64,000 bases of DNA from Polaribacter aquimarinus (GTDB lineage: Bacteria > Bacteroidota > Bacteroidia > Flavobacteriales > Flavobacteriaceae): assembly GCF_003129485.1 (NCBI RefSeq), contig NZ_QFFG01000002.1, positions 1 through 64,000 on the forward strand, written 5' to 3'. Positions within the stretch are counted from its first letter, which is position 1, and each line of letters opens with the position of its first letter. Under the pieces are notes generated by a model. The model saw only the letters and a list, made by a program, of their open reading frames with translations, was not told the origin of the DNA and ran no database searches. Below are positions 19,358 through 29,354 of the stretch, piece after piece. The position numbers were made by a program, and so were the translations under genes.

Positions 19358-19813
19358 ATGAACACATTAAGTTACAAAACAGTATCAGCAAACAGCGCTA
19401 CCGTAAACAAGGAGTGGGTTTTAGTTGATGCAGACGGGCAAACGTTGGGTCGTCTAGCTTCTAAAGTAGCAAAGCTAATTAGAGGTAAATACAAACCAAA
19501 CTTTACTCCTCATGTAGATTGTGGAGATAACGTGGTTATTATCAACGCAGAGAAAATTAACCTTACAGGTAAAAAATGGTCTGATAAATCTTATATCAGA
19601 CACACTGGTTATCCGGGAGGTCAGAGATCGTTAACTGCAACAGAAATGTTTGAGAAAGATCCTACAAGATTAATCGAAAAAGCAGTAAAAGGAATGTTAC
19701 CAAAAAACACTTTAGGTAGCGCTTTATATAGAAACTTGTATGTATATGCAGGTAGCGAGCACAAACACGCAGGTCAAGAACCTAAAGCTATTAACCTTAA
19801 CGATTACAAATAA
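19358..19813 (+). CDS. rplM: 50S ribosomal protein L13
   Basis: 151 residues, normal for L13. Conserved stretches include VDADGQTLGRLASKVAKLIRGK near the N-terminus, INAEKINLTGKKW, the HTGYPGG loop and AVKGMLPKNTLG. L13 is an early-assembling 23S rRNA-binding protein of the large subunit. The stop codon overlaps the rpsI start by one base (TAATG), indicating translational coupling. Transcription should start at the consensus promoter at 19267-19297. Confidence 0.98.
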   Translation: MNTLSYKTVSANSATVNKEWVLVDADGQTLGRLASKVAKLIRGKYKPNFTPHVDCGDNVVIINAEKINLTGKKWSDKSYIRHTGYPGGQRSLTATEMFEKDPTRLIEKAVKGMLPKNTLGSALYRNLYVYAGSEHKHAGQEPKAINLNDYK

Positions 19814-20199
19814 TGGATACAGTTCACAAAATCGGTAGAAGAAAAACTGCTGTAGCGCGTATTTATCTTTCTGAAGGAAAAGGTAACATTACAGTAAACA
19901 AAAAAGACTTTAAAAGTTACTTTACAACAGGAACTTTACAATATAAAGTACAACAACCACTAATGTTAACAGAAAACTTAACATCTTACGATATCAATGT
20001 AAATGTTTATGGTGGTGGTGTAACTGGACAAGCTGAGGCAATTCGTTTGGCAATAACAAGAGCTCTAGTAGCTATTAACGAAGAGCATAGAGCAGTATTA
20101 AAACCAGAGGGATTATTAACTCGTGACCCTAGAATGGTAGAACGTAAAAAGTTCGGTCAGAAGAAAGCACGTAAGAAATTCCAGTTCTCTAAACGTTAA
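19813..20199 (+). CDS. rpsI: 30S ribosomal protein S9
   Basis: 128 residues with the S9 signatures GRRKTAVARIYLSEGKG at the start, GGGVTGQAEAIRLAITRAL in the middle and the strongly basic tail ending QFSKR, which reaches toward the P-site tRNA. Its start overlaps the rplM stop by one base, the almost universal L13-S9 pairing. Two hairpins follow before rpsB. Confidence 0.98.
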   Translation: MDTVHKIGRRKTAVARIYLSEGKGNITVNKKDFKSYFTTGTLQYKVQQPLMLTENLTSYDINVNVYGGGVTGQAEAIRLAITRALVAINEEHRAVLKPEGLLTRDPRMVERKKFGQKKARKKFQFSKR

Positions 20200-20214
20200 T
20201 ATATTGTTTAGATT

Positions 20215-20282
20215 ACTGTTATCAAATATAAATAACAGTTTAGTATCTAAATAGTTAAGACTCGAAAGACTACTTAACTATT
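20215..20282 (+). promoter_or_regulatory. Paired hairpins in the rpsI-rpsB gap (candidate RNA leader or processing site)
   Basis: Two perfect inverted repeats follow one another: ACTGTTAT/ATAACAGT (20215-20222 and 20232-20239, 9-base loop) and AATAGTTAAG/CTTAACTATT (20250-20259 and 20273-20282, 13-base loop). Neither is followed by a T tract, so simple termination is unlikely. The position ahead of rpsB suits an S2 autoregulatory leader or an RNA-processing site. Function is inferred only from structure and place. Confidence 0.45.
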
Positions 20283-20318
20283 GATTTCAAAAAAACAGAA
20301 AGTAAACACATTTAAAAA

Positions 20319-21101
20319 ATGGCAAACGTAAACATTCAAGAATTATTAGAAAGCGGTGTTCATTTCGGGCACTTAACTAGAAAATGGGATCCAAACATGG
20401 CTCCTTATATTTATACAGAACGTAATGGTGTACACATCATAGATTTGTATAAAACTGCAGCTAAGATAGAAGAAACTTCAGAAGCTCTTAAAAAAATTGC
20501 TAACTCTGGTCGTAAAATTTTATTCGTTGCAACAAAAAAACAAGCTAAAGATATTGTTGCTGATAAAGCGAAAGCAGTAAACATGCCTTACATTACAGAA
20601 AGATGGCCAGGTGGTATGTTAACTAACTTTGTTACTATTAGAAAAGCTGTAAAGAAAATGGCTTCTATAGATAGAATGAAGACTGATGGATCTTTTGATG
20701 CTCTGTCTAAAAGAGAAAAATTACAAATTAACCGTCAAAGAGAAAAATTAGAAAAGAATTTAGGTTCTATTTCTGATATGACTCGTTTACCAGGTGCTTT
20801 ATTTGTAATAGACATCAAAAAAGAACATATTGCTGTAGCTGAAGCTCAAAAATTAAACATTCCAATTTTTGCAATGGTTGATACAAACTCTGACCCAAGA
20901 CAGGTAGATTTTGTAATTCCTGCAAATGATGATGCTTCTAAATCTATTGACAAAGTCTTAGGCTTTGTAACAGATGCTATTGCAGAAGGTTTATCTGAAA
21001 GAAAAGCGGGTAAGGAAAAAACAAAAGAGGCTAAAGAAGCCCCTATCAAAGAAGAAGCTGTTGCAGAAGTAACAGAAACTACTACAGAAGAAAAAAAATA
21101 A
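20319..21101 (+). CDS. rpsB: 30S ribosomal protein S2
   Basis: 260 residues. S2 signatures include LLESGVHFGHLTRKWDP, YIYTERNGVHIIDLYK, ERWPGGMLTNF, LPGALFVIDI and the NIPIFAMVDTNSDP segment. The last 30 residues are an acidic/lysine-rich tail (about 230-260) typical of flavobacterial S2. S2 joins late in 30S assembly and holds S1 on the ribosome. It is followed by tsf after 40 bases, the standard rpsB-tsf pair. Confidence 0.98.
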   Translation: MANVNIQELLESGVHFGHLTRKWDPNMAPYIYTERNGVHIIDLYKTAAKIEETSEALKKIANSGRKILFVATKKQAKDIVADKAKAVNMPYITERWPGGMLTNFVTIRKAVKKMASIDRMKTDGSFDALSKREKLQINRQREKLEKNLGSISDMTRLPGALFVIDIKKEHIAVAEAQKLNIPIFAMVDTNSDPRQVDFVIPANDDASKSIDKVLGFVTDAIAEGLSERKAGKEKTKEAKEAPIKEEAVAEVTETTTEEKK

Positions 21102-21141
21102 TTTAATAAAAGAAACTAACGTTTCTAAAAAAGGATTAAAA

Positions 21142-22107
21142 ATGGCAAAAATTAGTGCTGCTGACGTAAAAAAATTAAGAGAAGCAACTGGAGCTGGAAT
21201 GATGGACTGTAAAAAGGCATTAGTAGAAGCAGAAGGTGATTTTGACAAAGCAATCGATATTTTACGTAAAAAAGGACAGAAAATAGCTGCAAAAAGAGCT
21301 GATAGAGAATCTACAGAAGGTGTTGCAGTAACAAGAATTAACGATGCAAAAACAGAAGGTGTTGCTATTGTTTTAGCTTGTGAAACTGACTTTGTTGGTA
21401 AAAACGAAAAGTTTGTTGCTTTGGGTGGTCAATTTGCAGATATTGCATTAAACTATTCTACTAAAGAAGAATTTTTAGCTGCCGATTTTGGTGGAATGTC
21501 TGTTGCTGATAAATTGGTAGAACAAACTGGTGTAATTGGTGAAAAATTAGATATTACTGCTTTTGAAAAAATAGAAGCTGCTTATGTAGGTGCTTATACT
21601 CACATTGGTAAAATTGCTGCTCTAGTAGGTTTATCTGCTGCTGTAGATAATGCTGAAACATTAGCTAAAGATATTGCAATGCAAGTTGCTTCTATGGGAG
21701 CTACTACTTTATCTTATAAAGATTTTGACCCTGCTTATGTTACTGCAGAAACTGAAGCAAGAATTGCAGTTATCGAAAAAGATAATATTGAATTAGGAAG
21801 ATTAGGAAAAACATTAAAAAATGTTCCTCAATTTATTTCAATGTCTCAATTAACTCCAGAAGTTTTAGCAAAAGCAGAAGAAGCTGCTAAAGCACAATTA
21901 GCTGCTGAAGGTAAACCAGAGAAAATTTGGGATAGAATCTTACCAGGTAAAATGGAAAGATTCATAGCAGATAATACCACTTTAGATATGGAACAATGTC
22001 TTTTAGACCAAACTTTTATTAAAGATGAAAAGAAAAACGTTGCACAATATGTAAAAATTTATGGTGATGTAGAAGTATCTTCTTTTAAAAGAGTTACTTT
22101 AGGATAA
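21142..22107 (+). CDS. tsf: Translation elongation factor Ts
   Basis: 321 residues. The N-terminal UBA-like domain (AADVKKLREATGAGMMDCKKAL) and the nucleotide-exchange motif LACETDFVGKNEKF are intact. The two EF-Ts core subdomains continue to FIKDEKKNVAQYVK. EF-Ts regenerates EF-Tu-GTP. A palindromic terminator 24 bases after the stop closes the rpsB-tsf unit. Confidence 0.98.
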   Translation: MAKISAADVKKLREATGAGMMDCKKALVEAEGDFDKAIDILRKKGQKIAAKRADRESTEGVAVTRINDAKTEGVAIVLACETDFVGKNEKFVALGGQFADIALNYSTKEEFLAADFGGMSVADKLVEQTGVIGEKLDITAFEKIEAAYVGAYTHIGKIAALVGLSAAVDNAETLAKDIAMQVASMGATTLSYKDFDPAYVTAETEARIAVIEKDNIELGRLGKTLKNVPQFISMSQLTPEVLAKAEEAAKAQLAAEGKPEKIWDRILPGKMERFIADNTTLDMEQCLLDQTFIKDEKKNVAQYVKIYGDVEVSSFKRVTLG

Positions 22108-22130
22108 TCTCATCCATAAAATAATATTTA

Positions 22131-22932
<802 letters not shown>

Positions 22933-22944
22933 TTGAAGAAACCT

Positions 22945-22998
22945 TCTCTAAAGATTATACTTTAGAGATTCTATTAAATCAATCCAATGATAATTGGA
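22945..22998 (+). promoter_or_regulatory. Paired hairpins between pyrH and frr
   Basis: TCTCTAAAG/CTTTAGAGA (22945-22953 and 22960-22968, 6-base loop) and TCCAAT/ATTGGA (22983-22988 and 22993-22998, 4-base loop) are perfect inverted repeats inside the 93-base gap. No T tract follows either one. RNA processing, partial attenuation or control of frr translation are the plausible roles. Confidence 0.45.
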
Positions 22999-23025
22999 AA
23001 TATAATCTTTTAAAATTTACTAAAA

Positions 23026-23580
23026 ATGAACGAAGAAATAGAATTTATTTTAGATACTGCTAAAGAAGCTATGGATAAGGCTATTGCTCATTTAGAAAAA
23101 GAATTAAAAACGATTAGAGCAGGTAAAGCCACACCAGCAATGTTAAGTACAGTTATGGTAGATTATTATGGTTCTCAAACTCCTTTGAGTCAAGTTGCCA
23201 ATGTAAATACTCCAGATGCTAGAACATTAAGTGTTCAACCATGGGAAAAAAATATGTTACAAGAAATCGAAAAAGCTATTCAAGTTGCTAATTTAGGTTT
23301 TAACCCAATGAATAATGGTGATGTTATTATGATTAATGTACCACCATTAACAGAAGAACGTAGAAAAAATTTAGCTAAACAAGCTAAAGCTGAAGCTGAG
23401 GATGCAAAGGTTGGTATAAGAAATGCTCGTAAAGAAGCAAATAATGATATAAAAAAATTAGATGTTTCTGATGATATGAAGAAAAATTCAGAAGCAGATA
23501 TTCAAGATTTGACCGACAATTATATTAAAATAATTGATGGAAAATTAGCTACTAAAGAGACAGAAATCTTAACAATATAA
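23026..23580 (+). CDS. frr: Ribosome recycling factor
   Basis: 184 residues, normal for RRF. Recognisable parts are the N-terminal helix with LKTIRAGKATPAML, the small domain (PLSQVANVNTPDARTLSVQPW) and the C-terminal helices with VPPLTEERRKNLAKQAK and VGIRNARKEANNDIKKL. With EF-G it splits post-termination ribosomes. It follows pyrH in the common order and has its own terminator. Confidence 0.98.
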   Translation: MNEEIEFILDTAKEAMDKAIAHLEKELKTIRAGKATPAMLSTVMVDYYGSQTPLSQVANVNTPDARTLSVQPWEKNMLQEIEKAIQVANLGFNPMNNGDVIMINVPPLTEERRKNLAKQAKAEAEDAKVGIRNARKEANNDIKKLDVSDDMKKNSEADIQDLTDNYIKIIDGKLATKETEILTI

Positions 23581-23593
23581 AAATATAAAATGT

Positions 23594-23617
23594 AAAGAGT
23601 GTTTTTAAGCACTCTTT
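23594..23617 (+). terminator. Rho-independent terminator after frr
   Basis: AAAGAGTG (23594-23601) pairs with CACTCTTT (23610-23617) around an 8-base loop, with more T residues beyond. Confidence 0.8.
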
Positions 23618-23670
23618 TTCATTTTTAAACTTAAACTCAATTTAACTTACCTTTGCGTAAATTTTTTTAA

Positions 23671-26040
23671 ATGAATTTCTGGACAAAAGCTGCTGGTGTT
23701 ATCTTAAGAAATCGTTACTTGGTTTTATTAGGTATAGCTATAATTACCGGTCTATTAGCAACTCAAATGAAGTATATGAAATTTTCATATACAGAAGCAA
23801 ATCTTTTACCAGAAGATCATGAAGCAAATCTACAATACAATCAGTTTTTAAAAATTTTTGGGGAAGAAGGCAATTTAGTTATTCTCGGTATTAAAGACTC
23901 TACAGTTTTTACACCTAAAAAATTTAATGCTTGGAATAATTTGGTCAGGAAATTTGACAGCTTAGATGAAATTGATTTTACACTTTCTATTGCAGATGTT
24001 CAAAAATTAAAAGTAGATAGAAAAAAAAGAAAATTTGTTTTAGAGCCTTTGTATGATGAAGACCCAACAACTTCAAAAGAAGTTAAAAATATAAAAAACC
24101 AACTTTTTGAAAAACTCCCATTCTACGATAATTTATTATACAATAAAGAAACCGGAACTCTTCAAACAGCTATATACATCAAAAAGGAAATTATCAATAC
24201 TCCTGTAAGAAGAGATTTTATTTTTAATACTTTAATTCCAATAATTGATAAGTTCGAAAAAGAAAACAATTTAGATGTTCGTGTTTCTGGAATGCCTTAT
24301 ATAAGAACCCTAAACGCTCAAAACATACAAGATGAAATTGGAAAATTTGTTGGTGGAGCTTTACTTATTACAGCTTTAATATTCTTCTTCTTTTTTCGTT
24401 CTTATAGAGCCACTTTTATTACGCTTCTAGTTGTAATGATCGGTGTAACATGGGCGTTTGGTTTTATTGGATTATTTAGATATGAAATTACAGTTTTATC
24501 TGCTTTAATTCCACCATTAATTATTGTAATTGGCGTACCTAACGCTGTCTTTTTAATTAATAAATATCAACAAGAAATTAAAAAACACGGACAACAAGCC
24601 AAAGCGTTACAACGTGTTATTTCTAAAATTGGAAATGCCACTTTAATGACCAACATTACAACTGCATCTGGTTTTGCAACCTTTGTATTTGTAAAAAGCA
24701 ATTTACTTCGAGAATTCGGAATTTTAGCTTCTGTAAATATCATCAGTATTTTCATTTTGGCATTATTGATCATTCCAATCATCTATAGTTTTATGCCACT
24801 TCCAAAGAAAAAACACCTAAATCATCTTGAAAGAAGATGGATAGAAAATGTAGTAGATTGGATGGAAAGAATGGTTAGAAATCATAGAATTACTATTTAT
24901 TTTGCAACTGTAATTGTAATTATTGCTGGAATCATTGGTGTGTATAAAATTAAAGTCTCTGGGAGTTTAATTGAAGATATGCCCAAAAGCGAAAGTTTTT
25001 ATGAAGACATTAAATTCTTTGAAAGTGAGTTTGGTGGTATTATGCCTCTAGAGATTTTAATTGATACTAAGAAAGAAAAAGGAGTCATGAAACTTTCTAC
25101 TTTAAAAAAGATGGAAGAGTTAAATGAAACTATAGAATCTTTTCCTGAACTTTCTAAACCAGTATCCGTTACTAATTTAGTAAAATACTCTAAACAAGCA
25201 TATTACAGAGGAAATCCAAAATATTATCAATTACCAACAGTACAAGAACAAAGTTACATTTTTGCATATACCAAAAACTCTAATAGTGATGCTGGTATGT
25301 TGAAAAATTTTGTTGATTCGACAGGACGTTACGCAAGAATAACAACCTTTATGAAAGATATCGGCACCGAAAAAATGGATGCTATTCAAGAACGTTTAAA
25401 AGCGGTTATTGCTAAAGAATTCCCATCAGAAAAGTACGATGTTTCATTAACTGGAAAAGCTCTAGTTTTTATTAAAGGAACAAATTATTTAATAAAAAAC
25501 TTAGTCATTTCTTTATCATTAGCTATTTTCTTAATTGCCATTTTTATGGCATGGATGTTTAGGTCTCCACAAATGATTTTTATATCCTTAATTCCAAATA
25601 TATTACCACTATTAATTACTGCTGGATTAATGGGATTCTTTGACATCCCAATAAAACCATCTACTATATTAGTTTTTAGCATCGCTTTTGGTATATCTGT
25701 AGATGATACGATTCACTTTTTAGCCAAATATAGACAAGAATTAATTGCTAATAAATGGCGAATTAAACCCTCTGTTTATGCAGCTTTAAGAGAAACTGGC
25801 GTAAGTATGTTTTATACTTCTATTGTATTGTTTTTTGGCTTCTTAACTTTTACACTATCAAGTTTTGGAGGCACAATTGCTTTGGGTGGTTTAGTTTCTA
25901 TAACCCTCTTATTAGCAATGGTTTCTAACTTACTTTTACTACCTTCTTTATTATTATCCTTTGAGAAGAAAATAGCAAACAAAAAAGTATTTAAAGAACC
26001 AGCAATGAAAATTTTTCCTCCAGAAGAAAAAGAAAAATAA
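23671..26040 (+). CDS. RND-superfamily (MMPL/HAE3-like) exporter
   Basis: 789 residues with the duplicated 1+5 / 1+5 helix layout of RND proteins: a first helix at about 15-30, a periplasmic loop to about 225, five helices to about 375, then the same pattern again (helix near 410, loop, helices from about 610). The sterol-sensing-like core GISVDDTIHFLAKYR carries the acidic residues expected for proton coupling. At about 790 residues it is the short HAE3/MMPL type, which works without the usual TolC tripartite partners; no membrane-fusion protein is adjacent. The substrate is unknown; lipids or hopanoids are typical for relatives. A -7-like TACCTTTG lies at 23648-23655. The downstream gene is convergent, 2 bases away. 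Confidence 0.88.
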   Translation: MNFWTKAAGVILRNRYLVLLGIAIITGLLATQMKYMKFSYTEANLLPEDHEANLQYNQFLKIFGEEGNLVILGIKDSTVFTPKKFNAWNNLVRKFDSLDEIDFTLSIADVQKLKVDRKKRKFVLEPLYDEDPTTSKEVKNIKNQLFEKLPFYDNLLYNKETGTLQTAIYIKKEIINTPVRRDFIFNTLIPIIDKFEKENNLDVRVSGMPYIRTLNAQNIQDEIGKFVGGALLITALIFFFFFRSYRATFITLLVVMIGVTWAFGFIGLFRYEITVLSALIPPLIIVIGVPNAVFLINKYQQEIKKHGQQAKALQRVISKIGNATLMTNITTASGFATFVFVKSNLLREFGILASVNIISIFILALLIIPIIYSFMPLPKKKHLNHLERRWIENVVDWMERMVRNHRITIYFATVIVIIAGIIGVYKIKVSGSLIEDMPKSESFYEDIKFFESEFGGIMPLEILIDTKKEKGVMKLSTLKKMEELNETIESFPELSKPVSVTNLVKYSKQAYYRGNPKYYQLPTVQEQSYIFAYTKNSNSDAGMLKNFVDSTGRYARITTFMKDIGTEKMDAIQERLKAVIAKEFPSEKYDVSLTGKALVFIKGTNYLIKNLVISLSLAIFLIAIFMAWMFRSPQMIFISLIPNILPLLITAGLMGFFDIPIKPSTILVFSIAFGISVDDTIHFLAKYRQELIANKWRIKPSVYAALRETGVSMFYTSIVLFFGFLTFTLSSFGGTIALGGLVSITLLLAMVSNLLLLPSLLLSFEKKIANKKVFKEPAMKIFPPEEKEK

Positions 26041-26042
26041 AT

Positions 26043-29000
26043 TTACTTTTTAACTATTCTTTTAGTGACTTTACCTTGTGCTGTATAAATATTTAAAAGA
26101 TAAATACCTTTTGATAAATTAGTAATATCTATTGTATTAGTTATTTTTTTAAGAGATTTAATTCTCTCCCCTAATAACGTGTAGATTTCTAGGTTATCTA
26201 TTTTAATATTGTTTGAAGTTTTAATTTCTAATACATTTTCTACTGGGTTTGGAAACACTAGAAATTGATTCTCTAAAAGATCCTCTTTTATAGATAAAGT
26301 ATAATTACAATTATCAGAAAAAACAACTCCAGAATCAAAAGAAACACTAGAATCTCGTGAATAAGAGCTCCATAAATTTACATGTGAGTTATCAACCTCT
26401 ATACACCCTAAATTAGGATTATTTCTAGCATGAAAACTTCCATAATTATTTTTATAATGACTGGGAGCTTTATTTATTTTTAGACCACTAATATTTGTGT
26501 TATTAACATTAATTCTATATAAATTATCAATATTAGAGGTTAATACATTTCCTTCAAAACTATTATTATTTATATAAAGCTGATTAAGACCTTTAATATT
26601 ATCTATTGTTTCAGGAAATCTTCCTGAAAAGTTATTATAACCAATATTAAAAATTTCTAGAGAAGTTAATCTTCCAATTGAATCTGACAAACTTCCTGAA
26701 AGATTATTGTAACTTAAATTTAATTCAATTAAAGAAGTTATGTCATAAAAAAAGTCAGGAAAATCTCCTATAAAATTATTACTTGATAAGTTAAGATATC
26801 TAATACTTGACAAGTCTCCTATTGAAGATGGTATAGGGCCCGAGTATTTATTGTTAGATAAATTCAGGTTATCTAAAGAGGGTAAAGAAATAAAGTTATT
26901 AACATTTAAGTTTCCCGAAAAGTTATTGTTGTCTAAACGAATTGTTGCTAATTTATTTAAATTTTCACCAAAATAAGGAGTTTCTTCATTAAAGTAATTT
27001 CCACCTAAATCTAAATCAATTAATTCTGGTAAATTACTTAAACTAAAGGTGCCAGTTAAGCCATGTTCTGCCAAAAGAATTCTAGTTACTTGGACTTCAT
27101 TATCAATTACCTCCGACTCTAAACCTTCCCAGATTGCCAAATTACCAGAAAAGGCTACATCTGTTAATTCCCAGTTCTCACCAATCCAATCTGTACCTCC
27201 ACCAGTGCTTGTGTAAAAATTAGAAAGGGTTTCTCGAGCTTCAGCACTTAAGGTCTTTATTTCAGAACAATTTGCCGTAATTATTAAACCAGGCATACTA
27301 TTCGCAACATACAATCTAGATCTCCAAGCATTTACCCAAGGAGTTGCAACATCTACACAGCCTAAGTATGGTAACTCTTGTAAGTTTATAGCGTCCCACC
27401 TGAAATTAGATGCTGGCGCATCTAATTTTAAACCTTCAATTTTGTTATTTTTTAAAGTTAATTTTTTTAAGATTAAATTATTACTTAAGTCTATAAAACC
27501 TTTTATTTTATTATAAGAAAGATGTAGTTCTTCTAAATAAAGTAGATTTCCTAAATTATCTGGCACCTCAATAAGTTCATTTAATTGACCATTTATATAT
27601 GATAAAGCTTCTAGTGGACCAATATCAGGCATTAAACTTGTAATTTTATTACTACTAAAGTTTAAATATTCTAACTTTGTACATCCTTCAAGACCGGGTA
27701 TAGAAGTCAATTTATTATTAGAAATGTTTAAATATTTGAGATTAGAAAGGTTGCTTATGTTAGGAAATTCTATTACACTGTTATTATTCAGTGTAAATTT
27801 TTCTAATGAGGTTAAGTTCCCTATTTCATTTGGCAACGCTATTAGCTTAGTATCTTTTAAATAAATCTCTTTTAGTTTTGTTAGCTCTCCAATTTCTGAA
27901 GGTAAGCTAGAAAGAATTTTTGTAGAATTAACATGATAATAAAATACCAAACTCTTTAATTCTGGAAGATTTTTAATTTCTGAATTTAAAGCCCCTTCAA
28001 AATCAATAAATCTTAATGATGTAATATTTGTAGAATTTAAGCTAAAGTCATGGGAAACATTAACCGAATACAAGTCCTGAATAGTTCCAACGTTAAAATT
28101 TGAATCAAGAATATACGAGAAATCATCATTATATCCACTTTCTAAAACTTTTTTTAGAGCACTTCTTTCATCATTAGAAACATAATAATTTCCTGTACAT
28201 TGTTCAACAGGTACAACACCGCTATGAAATGTATAAGCCCAACCTTCTGATTGCATATAATCAAGCCAATCATTAGTTCTATTACCAACTTCCAAACAGG
28301 TTAAATAAGGATTATCTTCTTTAAAGTAAGATCTTATTGTATAATCAGTTGGATTGCTAGAATAGTTTAAATTAATAGTATTTTCAACACCAATTTTAAT
28401 GGTTTTTAGTTTAGTTCTGTTAAAACTAATAACATTAAGTTTTTTTAAATTTCTTATATCTACTTCATGGTCTTTTATGCCTTGTATATCTATTTTTTGC
28501 AAATTAGTTAAACTATTTATGGCAGACTGAAAGTTTTGATAACCATCAAAATGAATGGCTAATGTTAGTAAATCTTTACAATTGGCAATTTTTGGAGAAA
28601 CCTCTTTTAATGGATTGTTCCTTATATATAACTTTATAATTTTTGTAAAAGCTCCTATACCGTCTGAAATAGTTTCAAACTTATTATTACTTAAATTTAA
28701 TATTTGAATTTTCTCTAAAGGTTTGTCTATTAATGGTAAAGAAGTAATTAAATTATTTTCTAATTGTAAATCCATTAAATTTGGTATATTACCTATATTA
28801 TTGGGAATATTAGTTAGTTGATTATTATTTATATACAAATGAGTCAATTCAGGTAAATCCCAGCTTCCATCAATAAATTTTGAAATTTTATTATTATGAA
28901 GATATAAATACTTTAATTTTTTTAAACCAGATAAATCTGGAATTTCTCCTTTTAAATTATTAGCAATTAATTTTAATTCTGTTACATGGTCTTGACCATT

Positions 29001-29195
29001 AATATTTTCAACTTTAACACCATGCCATTCTCCAACATTTGCATTAGTATTCCAAAAAGTCCTATAGGACCAGTTGGTCCCATCAGTAGAATTATATAAA
29101 GATATTAAGGCTTCTCTTTCTTCTTGTGGTACTTGAGATAATACCATTTGAAACGGTACTAAAAATAAAAGTAGAAGTGTAATTTTATTTTTCAT
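26043..29195 (-). CDS. T9SS-secreted leucine-rich-repeat protein
   Basis: 1050 residues from the ATG at 29195. An in-frame TTG at 29213 would only lengthen the signal peptide. The signal peptide ends at about VLSQ. Three LRR blocks each begin with a helical cap (EREALISLYNSTDGTNW, ERSALKKVLESG, ARETLSNFYTSTGGGTDW) and end with a cysteine-containing cap (for example LTCLEV...VEQC) at roughly residues 297-332, 612-642 and 930-964. The last 75 residues are a type A T9SS sorting domain (FPNPVENVLEI, LSKGIYLLNI, KRIVKK). Export and anchoring at the outer surface by T9SS follow from that domain. Ligand unknown; adhesion or recognition is typical for LRR surface proteins. Confidence 0.92.
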   Translation of the reverse strand: MKNKITLLLLFLVPFQMVLSQVPQEEREALISLYNSTDGTNWSYRTFWNTNANVGEWHGVKVENINGQDHVTELKLIANNLKGEIPDLSGLKKLKYLYLHNNKISKFIDGSWDLPELTHLYINNNQLTNIPNNIGNIPNLMDLQLENNLITSLPLIDKPLEKIQILNLSNNKFETISDGIGAFTKIIKLYIRNNPLKEVSPKIANCKDLLTLAIHFDGYQNFQSAINSLTNLQKIDIQGIKDHEVDIRNLKKLNVISFNRTKLKTIKIGVENTINLNYSSNPTDYTIRSYFKEDNPYLTCLEVGNRTNDWLDYMQSEGWAYTFHSGVVPVEQCTGNYYVSNDERSALKKVLESGYNDDFSYILDSNFNVGTIQDLYSVNVSHDFSLNSTNITSLRFIDFEGALNSEIKNLPELKSLVFYYHVNSTKILSSLPSEIGELTKLKEIYLKDTKLIALPNEIGNLTSLEKFTLNNNSVIEFPNISNLSNLKYLNISNNKLTSIPGLEGCTKLEYLNFSSNKITSLMPDIGPLEALSYINGQLNELIEVPDNLGNLLYLEELHLSYNKIKGFIDLSNNLILKKLTLKNNKIEGLKLDAPASNFRWDAINLQELPYLGCVDVATPWVNAWRSRLYVANSMPGLIITANCSEIKTLSAEARETLSNFYTSTGGGTDWIGENWELTDVAFSGNLAIWEGLESEVIDNEVQVTRILLAEHGLTGTFSLSNLPELIDLDLGGNYFNEETPYFGENLNKLATIRLDNNNFSGNLNVNNFISLPSLDNLNLSNNKYSGPIPSSIGDLSSIRYLNLSSNNFIGDFPDFFYDITSLIELNLSYNNLSGSLSDSIGRLTSLEIFNIGYNNFSGRFPETIDNIKGLNQLYINNNSFEGNVLTSNIDNLYRINVNNTNISGLKINKAPSHYKNNYGSFHARNNPNLGCIEVDNSHVNLWSSYSRDSSVSFDSGVVFSDNCNYTLSIKEDLLENQFLVFPNPVENVLEIKTSNNIKIDNLEIYTLLGERIKSLKKITNTIDITNLSKGIYLLNIYTAQGKVTKRIVKK

Positions 29196-29296
29196 AACTA
29201 TAGTTTTACCCAAAGTTAAAAAAAAAAACGAAAACCACTGAGAATAAGCACGTTATTTATTTATTAAATTTTATATTTTTATTGACATTTCTTTCA

Positions 29297-29327
29297 TTGC
29301 TCATTCTGTTGCAAAAAAGTATCTTTA
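29297..29327 (+). promoter_or_regulatory. Probable asnS promoter
   Basis: TTG (29297-29299), a 20-base spacer and TATCTTTA (29320-29327) differ from the consensus only in the last -7 base. The asnS start lies 27 bases beyond. Confidence 0.5.
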
Positions 29328-29354
29328 CTTTTTAATATTTTATTTTTTATAACA

